The notes under the pieces: generated by a model
The model's database searches: none
What the model saw: only the letters and a program-made list of their open reading frames with translations
What the model was told of the DNA's origin: nothing
Made by a program: the position numbers and the translations under genes
Shown: piece after piece, positions 1 to 7,689 of the stretch
Layout: each line of letters begins with the position of its first letter
Position numbering within the stretch: the first letter of the stretch is position 1
NCBI GenBank assembly: GCA_900768125.1
Contig: CAAGBS010000029.1
Span: forward strand, 1 to 20,242
Reading direction: 5' to 3'
Length of the DNA: 20,242 bases
Origin: Oscillospiraceae bacterium
GTDB lineage: Bacteria > Bacillota > Clostridia > Oscillospirales > Ruminococcaceae

Positions 1-88
1 ACAACTCAATTGATTTGTGTTACTATGAATAAGCTGTGGACTCATCAAAATGTTACCTGAGCTTACTGATTTCGCTTAATGCACGTTT

Positions 89-445
89 GTGGTTTACACA
101 GATTTTGGGGTAGAGCCTGCTGCGCTGTTCTTCAGCGTTATGATATTGCTGAAAAGAGCGTGGGCAGTACAGGTTTCACGGGTTCTGTACATAATCAATA
201 TAATTATACATTTCCTTTCGGGAAATATAATCAGTGCAATTATCACAATTTATATTGTGGTTAAACTTAACGCCATAATTTCAAAAATGGACGGCGGTGC
301 TGAATACACAGCTGCCGCAATGCAAGCGGAAAAAGAGGAAGCTGAGCTTGTTGCCGACTCAACAAAATGGCGTTGTAAATCCTGCGGTTTTATCAATTCA
401 TATACCGTTTCGGAATGCAAGTCCTGCGGGAAATGGAAAAATTAA
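89..445 (+). CDS. Small membrane protein with C-terminal zinc ribbon, possibly an N-truncated remnant
   Basis: The 118-residue product has hydrophobic stretches at about residues 10-22 and 30-62 and a polar acidic linker. Its C-terminus is a short zinc ribbon with two CxxC pairs (CKSCG near residue 95 and CKSCG near 111) and a KWKN end. The only start in frame is a GTG at 89, with no ribosome binding site in front and a stop 10 nt upstream (77-79), so I suspect the true N-terminus has been lost or frameshifted. Zinc ribbons of this kind usually bind metal and mediate protein contacts; I cannot name a function. It is AT-rich compared with the genes after 1100 and runs tail to tail into a clearly broken gene. 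It could also be a genuine short protein. Confidence 0.4.
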   Translation: MVYTDFGVEPAALFFSVMILLKRAWAVQVSRVLYIINIIIHFLSGNIISAIITIYIVVKLNAIISKMDGGAEYTAAAMQAEKEEAELVADSTKWRCKSCGFINSYTVSECKSCGKWKN

Positions 446-802
446 AGGAGCTTGCTGTTCAGTTTCTTCGTCGCAAGCAATCAAGTTTTCGTCCTCCTCA
501 ACAGTTTCAGGTTCGATTTCTTCTTCATCTTCGTCAACATAACCGCACTCTGCGCCAACAGGCTCATCGGTGGGCCTGCGCTTTTTCTCACAGGACAAGG
601 CGGCAGCTTTGATAGAACGGATTTTCTCCGCGCCTTTATCAACAATGCTCTTTATCAGCTCGTTGTCTGTAATAATAAAGAAACTGCGTCTTGCAGGAAG
701 TCCTCGGATTTCGCATTTGATAAGTCCGAAATTCACAAGATTTGTAATGCAGCGTTCCTGCTTAAATGCACTAAGCGATGTGATTTCGTAAAGGTCGGGG
801 AC
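446..802 (-). pseudogene. C-terminal remnant of a winged-helix, replication-initiator-like DNA-binding protein
   Basis: Read on the minus strand, the frame from 802 to about 446 gives a coherent protein segment. It begins VPDLYEITSLSAFKQER, continues through NLVNFGLIKCEIRGLPARR, and ends in a very acidic tail (VDEDEEEIEPETVEEDE). The LVxxGLIxxExRGLPAR pattern resembles the recognition helix and wing of winged-helix domains in plasmid or ICE replication initiators of Firmicutes. There is no start codon in this part of the frame. Upstream, the frame runs into the tRNA-Ser terminator and the tRNA itself, so the N-terminus is gone. Downstream it reads antisense into the zinc-ribbon ORF (stop at 398) without its own natural end. 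I take it as a dead fragment of a mobile element; the family assignment is by pattern only. Confidence 0.5.
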
Positions 803-804
803 AA

Positions 805-840
805 AAATAAAAGAACCGCACAGCAATGCGGTTCTTTTAT
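805..840 (-). terminator. Intrinsic terminator of tRNA-Ser
   Basis: A perfect 14-bp inverted repeat (807-820 with 827-840) with a 6-nt loop lies just 3' of the tRNA. On the minus strand it is followed by a T-rich stretch (TTTTATTTTTGT). The repeat is symmetrical enough that it might also stop transcription coming from the left. Confidence 0.85.
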
Positions 841-844
841 TATA

Positions 845-932
845 TGGCGGAGACGGCGAGATTCGAACTCGCGGGGGCAAAGCCCTAACTGATTTCGAGT
901 CAGCCCCGTTATGACCACTTCGATACGTCTCC
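845..932 (-). tRNA. tRNA-Ser (anticodon CGA)
   Basis: On the minus strand the sequence folds as a class II tRNA. The acceptor stem GGAGACG pairs with CGTCTCC, the discriminator is G, and the 3' CCA (847-845) is encoded. The anticodon stem GCTGA/TCAGT holds the loop CTCGAAA, giving anticodon CGA, which reads UCG serine codons. The long variable arm (TTAGGGCTTTGCCCC) is typical of tRNA-Ser, and the T arm GCGAGTTCGAATCTCGC is standard. It has its own promoter and terminator. Confidence 0.95.
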
Positions 933-961
933 GGATATGTTATCTAATGAATAACATTAAT

Positions 962-990
962 ATTTTACACCATTTTTGCGGATTTGTCAA
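962..990 (-). promoter_or_regulatory. Sigma-A promoter of tRNA-Ser
   Basis: On the minus strand TTGACA (990-985) is followed after exactly 17 nt by TAAAAT (967-962). Transcription would start near 955, about 23 nt before the mature tRNA 5' end at 932. Confidence 0.85.
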
Positions 991-1038
991 GTACCTGCGC
1001 TGGGATTTCTGAAAAAAACCGAAAAAACTAAAAACATA

Positions 1039-1067
1039 TTGATTTCCACAAGTTTTTCCTATATAAT
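1039..1067 (+). promoter_or_regulatory. Sigma-A promoter of the GH2 glycosidase gene
   Basis: TTGATT (1039-1044) and TATAAT (1062-1067) are separated by 17 nt. The predicted start near 1074 gives a leader of about 40 nt. It diverges from the tRNA-Ser promoter. Confidence 0.8.
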
Positions 1068-1113
1068 GATTATATAAATCCAACGCCGCGGACGGCTCAC
1101 AATGGAGGTCAAT

Positions 1114-3780
1114 ATGCAGATAACAGATTTAAGCGGACAGTGGGAGGTCTTCCTTGACGAAAACAAGCAGGACTCGCTGCCCGAAAAATACCCCGACAGG
1201 ATAAGCCTGCCGGATTCCACTTCTAACGCAGGACTGGGAAAACTCAACGCCGAGACTGAATACGGCTGCCTGACCGACCTGCACAAATTCGAGGGCTTCG
1301 CGTGGTTCAGACGCACCATCAACATCACTCCCGAAATGGCGGTGCAGAACCTCACGCTTTTCCTTGAGCGAACCCGCAAGACCCGCGTTTACCTTGACGG
1401 AAAGCTCATCGGGGACTACTGCTCGCTGTGCACGCCCCACCGCTATTCCCTCACCGGGACCGCACCCGGAGAGCACCAGCTTGTGGTCCGCGTTGACAAC
1501 ACCGATTACCCCACCGGCGGCGGGCACCTTACCTCCCGCGATACCCAGACCAACTGGAACGGCATTGTCGGCAGGCTGGAACTACAGTCCTACTCCGCGC
1601 TTCCGGAGTACATCTACGCCGTCCCCGACCCGGAAAAACGCTCGCTGCACGTCCGCGCACAAATTGTCGGTGCTGACTGCGGGAGCGCTTCCCTGCGCGT
1701 GTCCGACCTGACGGACGAATACGGCTCTGCAAACGCAGAGTTTTCCAGGGACGAGCCGCTGGAATGCGACATCGCGCTTTCCGACAACACCCCTCTGTGG
1801 AGCGACTACGACCCCGCGCCGCTCAGCCTGGAACTCACCATCGGCGGGGAGCGCTATACAGTCACCACCGGACTGCGCAGGCTCTCCGGCGACGGCAGAA
1901 CGCTGCTCATCAACGGCCGCCAGACTTTCCTGCGCGGAAAGCACGACGGGCTTGTATTCCCGCAGACCGGCTACATGCCCACTGACGTTGATTCATGGCT
2001 GAAATTCTTCGGCACGCTCAGCGAGTACGGGATAAATCATGTGCGTTACCACACCTGCTGCCCGCCTGACGCCGCATTCGAAGCCGCCGATATCCTCGGT
2101 ATCTTCCTGCAGCCGGAGCTTCCGTTCTGGGGGACTGTCCCGGACGAGTTCGGCGTGGAGCATGAGTTCCTGCGCGAAGAGGGCTGGCGAATGCTCCGGG
2201 AGTTCGGTCATCACCCCAGCTTCGTGATGATGAGCATGGGCAACGAACTCTGGGGAAGCAAGGAGCGCCTGAATGAGCTTATCGCAGGCTATAAGGCGCA
2301 GTTCCCCGACAAGCTGTACGCAGGCGGCTCTAATAATTTCCAGTTCGTTCCCTGCGTGCTGGAGCAGGAGGACTTTTTCAGCGGCGTCCGTCTCGGAAAA
2401 GACCGCCTTATCCGCGGAAGCTACGCGATGTGCGACGCGCCCCAGGGGCATATCCAGACGAATTACCCCAACAGTATCCATAACTACGACCCGCTCATTG
2501 ACGAAGCCGCAGCGCTCGGCGGCACGCAGATAACGGACGAAAACGGCGAAATAATGATACAGTACGGCACGGAGATGAGAAAAGTCAAGGCGGAAAGCTG
2601 GGACAACATCTCGGTGCATGTGCCGGTCATTTCGCATGAGGTCGGGCAGTACGCAATTTTCCCCGACTTTGACGAGATAGCCGAGTACAAGGGTCCAGTC
2701 CGCCATGAGGCTTACGCAGCTTACAAGAAAGGACTTGAGGAAGCCGGAATGTTACACCGCTGGAGGGACTTCTTCCACGCTTCCGGCGCGCTTGCCGCCG
2801 ACTGCTACCGCAGAGATATCGAAACTGCGCTGAGAAGCTCCATGATGAGCGGCTTCCAGCTGCTGGATATCCAGGACTTCCCCGGTCAGGGCGTTGCGAC
2901 TGTCGGCATTCTCAACGCGAACATGCGCTCCAAGGGTCTGATCACCCCCGAGGAATGGCGGCGGTTCTGCGCTGAAACAGTCGTGCTCGCCGAGCTCGAC
3001 GGATTCGTTTACAGCGCCGCTGACGAGATACAGTGCGGACTGCTGGTCTCCAGCACCGAGCCGGGATTCTCCGCAGAGCGTATCCTCTGGGAACTTGTCG
3101 TGGACGGACAGGCTGTGGATTCCGGCGCGGCTGAAATCAAGGAGCGGAACGGGAGAATTTACCGCGCGGAGAGCATTGCGTTCACGATAAGCTGCGATCG
3201 TCCCGTGACCGCCGAACTCCACATCTCAGTCGAGGGCGAAGCGGAAAACAGCTATATGTTATACATCTACCCCGATATAGATGTTAAAATCAGCGAGACT
3301 GAAATTGCCTACAACGAGAAACGCGCGGCGATAACCCACGACATCGAACAGGCGAAAAACGGAAAAGCGCTGTATGTCCCGCTGCTGGACGAGCAGTCGC
3401 TCGCCGGGGAATACTGCACCGATTTCTGGTGCTACGGAATGTTCAGGAGCATTTCCGAAAGCATGGGGAAGCCGGTCCCGACCGGTACGCTGGGGCTTCT
3501 CATCAACAAAAAGTCGGAGCTTCTGAGGGACTTTCCCTGCGAAAGCCACACTACTCCGCAGTGGTACGAGATAGTAAAGCACAGCCGCTGCGCCGACCTT
3601 GACGGCACCGATATCGAGCCGGAAGTCTGGGTCATCGACAACCCGGAGCGCCGCAAACGCCTGGGGCTGCTCTACCGCCGGGATGGCGCGCTGTGCTGCA
3701 CCTCCCGCCTGTGGGAAATAGCCGACCGCCCGGAGGCAAGATGGTTCGCGCTCAGCCTGCTGGAAGAACTCTGCAAGTAA
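1114..3780 (+). CDS. Glycoside hydrolase family 2 protein (beta-galactosidase/beta-glucuronidase type)
   Basis: The 888-residue product has the GH2 order: an N-terminal jelly-roll sugar-binding domain (about 1-165, with FAWFRRTI and the GxLWN-like NWNGIVGRLEL), an Ig-like linker domain (about 170-255), a TIM barrel (about 256-600) and a C-terminal beta-rich region. The expected catalytic pair is visible: the acid/base Glu378 in SMGNELWG and the nucleophile Glu509 in ISHEVGQY. It should hydrolyse terminal beta-linked sugars with retention of configuration; the sugar specificity cannot be read. There is no signal peptide, so it probably acts in the cytoplasm on imported oligosaccharides. I chose the ATG at 1114 because GGAGG (1104-1108) sits 5 nt before it; the ATG at 1102 would bury that site. 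It stands alone with its own promoter; no transporter or regulator is next to it. Confidence 0.9.
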   Translation: MQITDLSGQWEVFLDENKQDSLPEKYPDRISLPDSTSNAGLGKLNAETEYGCLTDLHKFEGFAWFRRTINITPEMAVQNLTLFLERTRKTRVYLDGKLIGDYCSLCTPHRYSLTGTAPGEHQLVVRVDNTDYPTGGGHLTSRDTQTNWNGIVGRLELQSYSALPEYIYAVPDPEKRSLHVRAQIVGADCGSASLRVSDLTDEYGSANAEFSRDEPLECDIALSDNTPLWSDYDPAPLSLELTIGGERYTVTTGLRRLSGDGRTLLINGRQTFLRGKHDGLVFPQTGYMPTDVDSWLKFFGTLSEYGINHVRYHTCCPPDAAFEAADILGIFLQPELPFWGTVPDEFGVEHEFLREEGWRMLREFGHHPSFVMMSMGNELWGSKERLNELIAGYKAQFPDKLYAGGSNNFQFVPCVLEQEDFFSGVRLGKDRLIRGSYAMCDAPQGHIQTNYPNSIHNYDPLIDEAAALGGTQITDENGEIMIQYGTEMRKVKAESWDNISVHVPVISHEVGQYAIFPDFDEIAEYKGPVRHEAYAAYKKGLEEAGMLHRWRDFFHASGALAADCYRRDIETALRSSMMSGFQLLDIQDFPGQGVATVGILNANMRSKGLITPEEWRRFCAETVVLAELDGFVYSAADEIQCGLLVSSTEPGFSAERILWELVVDGQAVDSGAAEIKERNGRIYRAESIAFTISCDRPVTAELHISVEGEAENSYMLYIYPDIDVKISETEIAYNEKRAAITHDIEQAKNGKALYVPLLDEQSLAGEYCTDFWCYGMFRSISESMGKPVPTGTLGLLINKKSELLRDFPCESHTTPQWYEIVKHSRCADLDGTDIEPEVWVIDNPERRKRLGLLYRRDGALCCTSRLWEIADRPEARWFALSLLEELCK

Positions 3781-3808
3781 TTTTTATTTTATTTTCACCC
3801 GGCGTTGC

Positions 3809-3837
3809 TTGATTTTGCGGCGCTTTGGTGTTATAAT
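3809..3837 (+). promoter_or_regulatory. Sigma-A promoter of the nitroreductase gene
   Basis: TTGATT (3809-3814) and TATAAT (3832-3837) are 17 nt apart. The start would be near 3844, so the transcript has a leader of nearly 120 nt that begins just before the inverted repeat at 3848. Confidence 0.75.
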
Positions 3838-3847
3838 CGAAGCAAGG

Positions 3848-3924
3848 GCTGAATAAAACAAAATCGACCCGTTCGAACGAGCGAACTCACGCGTCTGATT
3901 TTGTTACGCTCCGCTTTATTCAGC
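3848..3924 (+). repeat. Nested inverted repeat forming the nitroreductase 5' leader
   Basis: The outer arms GCTGAATAAA (3848-3857) and TTTATTCAGC (3915-3924) pair perfectly. They continue directly into the inner arms ACAAAATC (3858-3865) and GATTTTGT (3897-3904). The 3' side carries a 10-nt bulge (3905-3914). An apical hairpin GTTCG/CGAAC (3871-3875 with 3882-3886) fits inside the loop. It could be a dispersed palindromic repeat or a cis-acting RNA; it matches no riboswitch class I know. Confidence 0.6.
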
Positions 3925-3961
3925 GAATGCCATGCTGCAAAAAACTGAAAGGAGAATCCCT

Positions 3962-4480
3962 ATGAATGAAGCATTGAATAATATCCTTACCCGCCGCAGC
4001 GTAAAGGCGTACAAGCCCGACATGCCGCCGCAGGAGCTCATCGACCAGGTGGCGCAGGCAGGAACGCACGCCCCCACCGGAATGAACCGCCAGTCCCCCG
4101 TGATAATCGAAGTCACCGACAAGGCGACCCGCGACATGCTTTCAAAGATGAACGCCGACGTGATGGGCGCGGAGACCGACCCGTTCTACGGCGCGCCGGT
4201 GGTACTGGTCGTGCTCGCTGACAAGTCAGTCGGTACCTACATGTACGACGGCAGCCTTGTGATGGAAAACCTAATGCTCGCGGCGAACGCAGTCGGACTC
4301 GGAAGCTGCTGGATACACCGCGCAAAGGAGGAGTTCGAATCCGAGGAGGGCAGAGCGCTGCTCAAAAAACTCGGTATCGAGGGCGACTACGAGGGCATAG
4401 GTCACTGCATTCTCGGCTTCCCCGCCGGAGATATCCCCGCAGAAAAGCCCCGCAAGGAGAACTGGATATACAAAATATAA
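3962..4480 (+). CDS. Nitroreductase family protein (FMN-dependent)
   Basis: The 172-residue product is a short member of the nitroreductase fold. It has the FMN-phosphate-binding RRSVKAYKP near the N-terminus (residues 11-19), APTGMNRQ (37-44) where flavin-binding side chains usually lie, and the C-terminal helix/strand motif ENLMLAANAVGLGSCWI (102-118). Such proteins are dimeric flavoenzymes that use NAD(P)H to reduce nitro compounds, quinones or similar acceptors; the physiological substrate is not deducible. The start at 3962 is set by AAAGGAG (3948-3954) 7 nt upstream; an in-frame ATG at 3932 lacks such a site and adds ten unrelated residues. It is monocistronic, with its own promoter, structured leader and terminator. 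Confidence 0.88.
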   Translation: MNEALNNILTRRSVKAYKPDMPPQELIDQVAQAGTHAPTGMNRQSPVIIEVTDKATRDMLSKMNADVMGAETDPFYGAPVVLVVLADKSVGTYMYDGSLVMENLMLAANAVGLGSCWIHRAKEEFESEEGRALLKKLGIEGDYEGIGHCILGFPAGDIPAEKPRKENWIYKI

Positions 4481-4486
4481 CAGGCT

Positions 4487-4516
4487 TCCCGGCTGGTCAC
4501 ACAGCCGGGATTTTCG
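4487..4516 (+). terminator. Intrinsic terminator after the nitroreductase gene
   Basis: TCCCGGCTG (4487-4495) pairs perfectly with CAGCCGGGA (4502-4510) around a 6-nt loop and is followed by TTTTCGTT, 7 nt after the stop codon. Confidence 0.85.
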
Positions 4517-4541
4517 TTCCTGAGATTATTTTGCGCAGCTA

Positions 4542-4570
4542 TTGACAAACCATTCGAAATGTGATATAAT
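4542..4570 (+). promoter_or_regulatory. Sigma-A promoter of tRNA-Leu
   Basis: A perfect TTGACA (4542-4547) and a perfect TATAAT (4565-4570) are 17 nt apart. The start is expected near 4577, about 9 nt before the tRNA. Confidence 0.9.
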
Positions 4571-4585
4571 ATCTAGTGTTGTAAC

Positions 4586-4672
4586 GCCGCTGTGGTGAAA
4601 TCGGCAGACACGAGGGACTTAAAATCCCTTGGTAGCAATACCGTACCGGTTCAAGTCCGGTCAGCGGCACCA
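4586..4672 (+). tRNA. tRNA-Leu (anticodon UAA)
   Basis: The acceptor stem GCCGCTG pairs with CAGCGGC, and the discriminator A and CCA are encoded (4669-4672). The anticodon stem AGGGA/TCCCT holds the loop CTTAAAA, giving anticodon TAA for UUA (and UUG) codons. The variable arm (TGGTAGCAATACCGT) is long, as expected for tRNA-Leu, and the T loop is GTTCAAGTC-like. Confidence 0.96.
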
Positions 4673-4705
4673 AATACCCCTGCATTCAGCTGGGGTATTT
4701 TTTTT
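4673..4705 (+). terminator. Intrinsic terminator of tRNA-Leu
   Basis: AATACCCC pairs with GGGGTATT around the loop at 4681-4691 and runs into eight or more consecutive Ts (4698-4705), directly after the CCA end. Confidence 0.88.
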
Positions 4706-4775
4706 GTATAATTCGGGAAAAATCGCGGAAATTCAGGCAAATGCGCAATTTGTAAGACAGATTATGTAAAATCTA

Positions 4776-4804
4776 TTGACAATCAGTGTGAAATAAATTA
4801 TAAT
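4776..4804 (+). promoter_or_regulatory. Sigma-A promoter of the UPF0104/prfC operon
   Basis: A perfect TTGACA (4776-4781) and a perfect TATAAT (4799-4804) are 17 nt apart. The expected start near 4811 gives a leader of about 38 nt. Confidence 0.88.
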
Positions 4805-4848
4805 AGATTTATGTGGACTTTTTTCGGATAGGATTCTGAGGTAATTTA

Positions 4849-5949
4849 ATGAAAAAGAAAAAACTGGGCAAGAAGCTCAACCTGATCGTATGCGCGTTCG
4901 CGTTCGTGGTCATGGTGATCTATCTTGTGTTCGTTGACAGCATTGATAATGTGGTCGCAGCGCTCACAAGGATAAACAAGGGAGCGCTTATCATCTGCGT
5001 GCTTTTCATGGTCGGATACTGGCTGTGCGAAGCGGGCACTATCCACGTCATGCTGAAATCCATGCACCCCAAGATGAAATTCTGGAACAGCTGGCTCACC
5101 ACCATCATCGGGCAGTACTTCAACTGCATAACCCCCTCCTCGACAGGCGGTCAGCCCATGCAGGCTTACTACCTCGTGAAATTCGGAGTGCCGCTCGGGT
5201 GCGGTATCACGGCGCTGCTCAGCAGATTCATCGTGTATCAGTTCGTGCTGACTGCGTATTCTATATTCACGCTCGTGGCAGGCTACCATCATTTCGGCGT
5301 AGACCTCCAGCAGAAAGGGCTGATGCCGTTCGTTATAGTTGGCTTCGTGATAAACACCGCGGTCATAGTCTTCCTGATATCCATTGCGGTATTCCGGAAA
5401 GGCACGCTGAAATTCGCGAACTGGCTGATATCGCTGCTGAACAGACTGCACATCGTGAAGCACCCGATGAAGTGGCGGGTTTACTTCACCCGCGAGGTCA
5501 ACAAGTTCTACAACAACTTCAAATACCTCAAAAAGAACATACCGCTTCTGCTGAGATCAATACTGCTGACGTTCATTCAGCTGACGCTGTTCCTCAGCAT
5601 TTCCTACGTCCTGTTCCGCGGATTCGGTCTGGAGGGCACCAGCCTGCTCCAGATAATCAGCTATCAGGCGTATGTGCTGATGATATCCTCGTTTATTCCG
5701 CTTCCCGGCGCTATGGGCGGCGCGGAGCTGGGATATTACGGTTTCTTCAAGGACATCTTCGGCGAGCAGTACGTCAACACCGCAATGATGCTCTGGCGTA
5801 TCATGACGTTCTACCTGCCGATAATCGTGGGACTTGTCTTCACGCTCACCATGAAGAACAAGGGCATAGTTGAACCTACCGATGAACAGGCAAAGGAAGC
5901 CTTGTACGAAATGGAAAAAGAAATAGAGACTCACCCTGAAACGAAATAA
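4849..5949 (+). CDS. UPF0104 / lysylphosphatidylglycerol-synthase transmembrane-domain family protein
   Basis: The 366-residue polytopic membrane protein carries the hallmarks of the LPG_synthase_TM (UPF0104, YbhN-like) family. These are a conserved TPSSTGGQPMQAY loop (residues 95-107), about seven to eight hydrophobic segments, and the C-terminal FIPLPGAMGGAELGYYG (282-298). It contains only the flippase-like membrane half; the cytoplasmic lysyl-transferase domain of MprF is absent. It is therefore probably a lipid translocase or lipid-modifying partner rather than an aminoacyl-PG synthase; the substrate is unknown. The N-terminus is very basic (KKKKLGKK). The start follows TGAGG (4837-4841) by 7 nt. 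prfC begins 23 nt after its stop with no promoter or terminator between, so the two are probably co-transcribed. Confidence 0.85.
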   Translation: MKKKKLGKKLNLIVCAFAFVVMVIYLVFVDSIDNVVAALTRINKGALIICVLFMVGYWLCEAGTIHVMLKSMHPKMKFWNSWLTTIIGQYFNCITPSSTGGQPMQAYYLVKFGVPLGCGITALLSRFIVYQFVLTAYSIFTLVAGYHHFGVDLQQKGLMPFVIVGFVINTAVIVFLISIAVFRKGTLKFANWLISLLNRLHIVKHPMKWRVYFTREVNKFYNNFKYLKKNIPLLLRSILLTFIQLTLFLSISYVLFRGFGLEGTSLLQIISYQAYVLMISSFIPLPGAMGGAELGYYGFFKDIFGEQYVNTAMMLWRIMTFYLPIIVGLVFTLTMKNKGIVEPTDEQAKEALYEMEKEIETHPETK

Positions 5950-5972
5950 TCAAGAATAAAGGAAGTAGACAA

Positions 5973-7577
5973 ATGGCTGATTTAAGACACGAGATCGAAA
6001 GACGGCGCACATTCGCGATAATCTCCCACCCGGACGCCGGCAAAACCACGCTCACTGAAAAATTCCTGCTGTACGGAGGCGCGATATCCCTCGCCGGTGC
6101 GGTCAAGGGCAAGAAAAACACCCGCCATGCAGTCTCGGACTGGATGGAGATAGAAAAGCAGAGAGGTATCTCAGTCACATCGTCCGTTATGCAGTTCAAC
6201 TACGAGGGCTACTGCATAAATATCCTCGACACCCCCGGTCACCAGGACTTCTCCGAGGACACCTACCGCACTCTCATGGCTGCGGACAGCGCGGTAATGG
6301 TCATCGACGCCGCAAAGGGCGTTGAGAACCAGACCCGTAAGCTGTTCAAGGTCTGCGTTATGCGTAATATCCCGATATTCACGTTCATCAACAAGATGGA
6401 CCGCGAAGCCCGCGACCCGTTCGACCTGCTGGACGAGATAGAAAACGAACTTGGAATAAAGACCTACCCGGTCAACTGGCCCATCGGCTCCGGAAAGGAA
6501 TTTAAGGGCGTTTACGAGCGCGAAAAGCGCCGCATAATCTCATTCGAAGCGAACAACGGCACCCGCGAAGTAGCCGCCACGGAAGCCGACCTCTCCGACG
6601 CTTCCCTTGCAGACCTCATCGGCGAGCACAACTACGAAAAGCTCAGCGAGGACGTGGAACTTCTCGACGGCGCAAGCGAGGAGTTCAACATGGACCTTGT
6701 AAGCAGCGGTAAGCTGTCGCCGGTGTTCTTCGGTTCGGCGCTGACTAACTTCGGCGTAGAGCCGTTCCTCGAGAACTTCCTCAAGATGACTACCTCTCCC
6801 CTCCCCCGCAACACCCCGGACGGTGTTGTAGACCCGTTCGACCCGGAGTTCTCGGCGTTCATCTTCAAGATACAGGCGAACATGAACAAGGCTCACCGCG
6901 ACCGTATCGCATTCATGCGCATATGCAGCGGCAAGTTCGACAAGGATATGGAAGTCCTCCACGTTCAGAACGGCAGGACTATGCGCCTTTCCCAGCCGCA
7001 GCAGATGATGGCGAGCGAGCGCGAGGTCATTTCCGAGGCTTATGCGGGCGATATCATGGGCGTGTTCGACCCCGGCGTTTTCTCGATAGGCGATACGGTA
7101 TGCTCACCGAAGAAAAAAGTGAAGTTCGAGGGCATTCCGACATTCGCGCCGGAGCATTTCGCGCGTATCCGCCAGAAGGACACACTTAAGCGCAAGCAGT
7201 TCATCAAGGGCACCACCCAGATAGCCCAGGAGGGCGCTATACAAATATTCTCCGAGCCGCAGAGCGGTTTTGAGGAGGTAATCGTCGGCGTTGTCGGCGT
7301 GCTGCAGTTTGAAGTGCTGGAATACCGCCTGAAAAACGAATACAACGTTGACATTATCCGCGAGGGGCTCCCCTACGAGCATATCCGCTGGATAACCAGC
7401 CAAAAGCACCTGGAGGGCGGTCTGGACGAACTTCAGAAGCTTATCCTCACCTCCGACACCAAGCTCATCCAGGACGTCAAGGGCAACTACCTGCTGATTT
7501 TCACAAGCGAATGGAACATCAAGTGGGCGCTCGACAAAAACCCCGGTCTGGAACTTGCAGAGTTCAACAGGGACTGA
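5973..7577 (+). CDS. prfC: Peptide chain release factor 3 (RF3)
   Basis: The 534-residue product matches RF3 in length and order. RF3 is a translational GTPase that recycles RF1/RF2 from the ribosome after peptide release. The GTPase motifs are intact: P-loop SHPDAGKT (18-25), switch I around GISVTSSV (65-72), DTPGH (86-90) and NKMD (140-143). The elongation-factor-like beta-barrel domain and the RF3 C-terminal domain follow, with HVQNGRTMRLSQPQ near residue 330 and the family-typical VGVLQFEVLEYRL near 448. The start has AAGGAAG (5959-5965) 7 nt upstream. It is the second gene after the UPF0104 membrane gene and ends in a strong terminator. Nothing unusual is seen in the protein. Confidence 0.97.
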   Translation: MADLRHEIERRRTFAIISHPDAGKTTLTEKFLLYGGAISLAGAVKGKKNTRHAVSDWMEIEKQRGISVTSSVMQFNYEGYCINILDTPGHQDFSEDTYRTLMAADSAVMVIDAAKGVENQTRKLFKVCVMRNIPIFTFINKMDREARDPFDLLDEIENELGIKTYPVNWPIGSGKEFKGVYEREKRRIISFEANNGTREVAATEADLSDASLADLIGEHNYEKLSEDVELLDGASEEFNMDLVSSGKLSPVFFGSALTNFGVEPFLENFLKMTTSPLPRNTPDGVVDPFDPEFSAFIFKIQANMNKAHRDRIAFMRICSGKFDKDMEVLHVQNGRTMRLSQPQQMMASEREVISEAYAGDIMGVFDPGVFSIGDTVCSPKKKVKFEGIPTFAPEHFARIRQKDTLKRKQFIKGTTQIAQEGAIQIFSEPQSGFEEVIVGVVGVLQFEVLEYRLKNEYNVDIIREGLPYEHIRWITSQKHLEGGLDELQKLILTSDTKLIQDVKGNYLLIFTSEWNIKWALDKNPGLELAEFNRD

Positions 7578-7592
7578 CAATAATTCACAAAT

Positions 7593-7632
7593 GGCGTGCA
7601 GCTATTATGGCTGTACGCCGTTTTTTATTTTT
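7593..7632 (+). terminator. Intrinsic terminator of the UPF0104-prfC operon
   Basis: GGCGTGCAGC (7593-7602) pairs with GCTGTACGCC (7610-7619), including one G-U pair, with a 7-nt loop. It is followed by GTTTTTTATTTTT. Confidence 0.9.
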
Positions 7633-7656
7633 ATCGGCAGTTTGTCCCACCAGATA

Positions 7657-7689
7657 ATGACATATTTTCCCGGCTGATGAATATATAAT
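7657..7689 (+). promoter_or_regulatory. Candidate Spo0A-type promoter of spoIIGA-sigE
   Basis: ATGACA (7657-7662) lies 21 nt before a perfect TATAAT (7684-7689). No -35 box lies at the normal 17-nt distance. The Bacillus subtilis spoIIG promoter is known for an overlong spacer and for needing phosphorylated Spo0A. TTGTCCCA (7642-7649) is a possible degenerate 0A box just upstream. Function is inferred from position and spacing only. Confidence 0.45.

Noticed and set aside
446..880. Minus-strand ORF of 160 codons starting inside tRNA-Ser as a real gene
   Set aside because: Its first 26 codons are read from the tRNA and its terminator, so only the fragment from about 802 downwards is protein-like.
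1102..1113. Upstream ATG as start of the GH2 gene
   Set aside because: The GGAGG that would serve as ribosome binding site begins within this codon; it is ideally spaced for the ATG at 1114.
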